Below, piece after piece: positions 61,743-64,000 of a stretch of DNA of 64,000 nucleotides. This DNA is from Panonychus citri. Taxonomy: Eukaryota; Arthropoda; Arachnida; Trombidiformes; Tetranychidae. The position numbers and the translations under genes were made by a program. The notes beneath the pieces are model-generated. The model ran no database searches. It was not told where the DNA came from and saw only the letters and a list, made by a program, of their open reading frames with translations. Every line of letters starts with the position of its first letter. Positions within the stretch are counted from its first letter, which is position 1. The stretch lies in the NCBI RefSeq assembly GCF_014898815.1, contig NW_026515433.1:1634501-1698500 (forward strand), given 5' to 3'.

Positions 61743-64000
61743 TCTTCATCATCTGTTTCCTTCTTTTTGGAGCCTTTTTTGATTAATTTTCAATCTCTGA
61801 TCTATGTTACTACTTTCTCCTAATTTCTTGTAATACTTTCTCTTCTTTCTCTTCTTTTCGTTTTTTTCTTCTTCTCTAACTACAGACTCCTTGTTTTCTT
61901 CATGGTTTCAGTTGAATGCACGAGATAGGAACCAATATTGAGAACCAGTAGAATTAAAAACATGGAAGGTTTTTGATTAATCGACCGGTAGAAGAAGCAA
62001 AAGAGGAAAAAAGGAAAAAGATACAATACAAAATTGCGTGTTTTTCATCAATTGATGTTACATTATAATGGTCAAACTGGATCAAAGGTCAAAGGAAGAA
62101 AGAGAAAAAGATAAAGAGAAGAGATCAAGTTTCCATATTGAATCATTTGAGAATATCCCTAGCTAATTGTTTCTTATTTTAATTGGTTCATCATCATCAT
62201 CATCATTTTGGTCTATGTGTTTTCCTCACATAGGAAAGACCTAAAAAAAGTATCAACTCATCAAAATCATCAAATTTACACCAAAGATTGAAAGATATCA
62301 TCATGACAATATGATATTAATTACTTAATATCATGTTTAATTTATCCATCATATTTGTATATCAAGACAATCAGCAAACCATGAAGCAATCAATGGAAAT
62401 GGATCTCGTAAATAACTACCTCTCTCTCTCTCTCGCAATTTAATTGATTGTAGACACACTTCATAACCATAAAGCGATGGATCGACTTATCATGTTAACA
62501 CTAAATAACAACGATAATCTAAATATGAAGAATAGAAAATGATTGTTAATAGTTAGATGATTTATATATTGTTATTTGAGTCGTTTCTCCAACTCGTAAG
62601 TCATTTTTCCATTGAGGAGAATTTTTTTCTTCTTCTAAAAAGATTTATTTATCTTCATAGAACTTTATTCTTATTATCATTATTGTTGATCGTTTTTTAT
62701 CCTAATAACTAATATATTTTATCTTTCATCTTTTCCTTCACTGTAGATGCAGACACAAGGATCATAAACCACACGGATAATAATTTTCTACCATCATTAT
62801 CATTGTTTTTTATGATTTTTACAATATTTATCCAAAGAGTATTAATCTGTCAAGAGAAAGGGAGAAAAAGAAAGACCCAAGAAGTTGTATCAAGAAGAGA
62901 GGGCGAGAAAAATCATCAACTGATGAAAATGGATTAACGGTAATCAAGAAGCATATACTATCCATCCAACATAATCAAATTAAGTGCTATTTGACAGGCA
63001 TCCTTTTCGTCCTTTTTTTTTATATTATATATCATCATCATCATCTCTTTTCTCTTCATTTTCTATGAACTCTCAACTGAATGGTCAATACTCATTTTGA
63101 CTGAATGGACTCTTACCCAAAATGATAACCACCATCTTCTAAACTCTGAGCTTTCATCAATCAATTTATAAGAAACAACAACATTAAGCAATTGCTTATT
63201 TCTTTGTTCTTTTTAAACATTATCATCATCTTCATCTTATTTTCTTTTTCACTCTTCTTTTTTCTCTCTCTCTCCAAAGTAGATATTTTCGAAACGATAA
63301 ACATTTACCTGACTCTCAAATAATAGATGAGTAGCTTTTCATTGACCTCAATGGGCTATTCATTTCTGTACTGGTTAAAAAGAAGAGGAAACAAAAGCAA
63401 AGGGTATAAATATTCACAGAGGAATCTTAACAATCTATTGACGGTGTTAATGTGCAAGTAAATTATATTAATAGTTATTGGAAGATGGGTCAGGTAGGAG
63501 ATGGAGAAAAGGAATTGCAACTAAAGATTATCAAAGGATCATCATCATCATCAACAGGAGGAATAAGATGAAAAATGTTGAATCAACTTTGACCCTATTG
63601 ACCATTTTGAAGAGAACACATTAAATCCCTTATTCTATTATGTGTGTTCTTTCATTTTCCTCATCTTCTTCTTCAATGTGTTCATCTTTTCGCATTCATC
63701 AACATCATCTTAATCATTTCAATCTCCATCTTTATTTTCACCTTTTTCCATGTTTAGTAGTTTCATTTTTTTTTTCTTCTCTTCTATTTATCCTCCCATT
63801 GCTTGTTCATCTATCTTAAACCAATATTTTCCTTCTTTATCCATATTACAGTTATCTTCATCTTTTCTCCTTCCTTTCTCAGATCAATCAGATTTTTTCC
63901 TTCTCTCTCTCTCTCTCTATTTTGAAACATCTCTGTAAACATAACCTGAGGATGCTTCAAGAATCTCATGAACTTTTCTTTATTTTTCTCTTTCTTTTCT
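61743..64000. other. Non-coding end of window
   Basis: Pyrimidine-rich and AT-rich sequence with short ATC repeats and CT tracts. No coding exon, RNA gene or mobile element is recognised. Confidence 0.55.

Noticed and set aside
1..64000. CRISPR arrays, operons or bacterial-type systems
   Set aside because: Spliced genes, eukaryotic gene families and dispersed microsatellites show this is nuclear eukaryotic DNA; no regularly spaced repeats were seen.

Overview
The window is a eukaryotic nuclear segment, AT-rich (about one third G+C by eye), with small spliced introns, very many (CT)n/(GA)n, (CAT)n/(GATGAT)n and (CA)n tracts, and Ser/His/Gln homopolymer runs in proteins. The gene set and compact introns suggest an arthropod. 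An acariform mite such as a spider mite is my best guess, but the sequence alone does not prove it.

Layout. From 1 to about 30.2 kb there is one recognisable gene, an Iroquois-class TALE homeobox gene at 10970-16850 (+, four coding exons). It lies in about 25 kb of flanking and intronic DNA without convincing ORFs, as expected for a developmental regulator with extensive cis-regulation. This desert is not featureless. It holds about 22 copies of a GAACTTTTT-type motif (2.9-25 kb, none seen after 25 kb), a dense cluster of CAGGTAA sites (3.3-9.9 kb), palindromic ATCAGCTGAT E-boxes and a perfect 20-bp palindrome.

From 30 to 56 kb the window becomes a housekeeping cluster: an unrecognised secreted acidic protein (30243-30938, -), mitochondrial ribosomal protein L48 (32181-32876, -), a methylenetetrahydrofolate reductase without the usual C-terminal regulatory domain (33951-35195, -), a CCDC51/MITOK-type mitochondrial inner-membrane coiled-coil protein (36546-37823, -), an ELOVL fatty-acid elongase (42559-43485, -), a USP4/11/15-type deubiquitinase (44951-47929, +), RBM42 (48966-49868, +), RER1 (50362-51776, +), and two tandem 17beta-HSD12-type very-long-chain 3-oxoacyl-CoA reductases (53009-53959, -; 55063-56015, -, frameshifted). 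The elongase and the reductase belong to the same ER fatty-acid elongation cycle; RER1 is also an ER/Golgi protein. The rest show no obvious pathway link.

From 56 to 64 kb I see no credible gene. The region contains a long (GA)n tract and a recent 515-bp tandem duplication (about 60.7-61.74 kb).

The most unusual observations are a composite sequence module of about 95 bp shared, in the same gene-relative orientation, by the RER1 and reductase upstream regions; a 371-bp perfectly identical tract between the two otherwise diverged reductase copies (gene conversion); the MTHFR that lacks its SAM-binding regulatory half; and the motif clusters confined to the Iroquois domain. I found no CRISPR array, rRNA, convincing tRNA or intact transposon.
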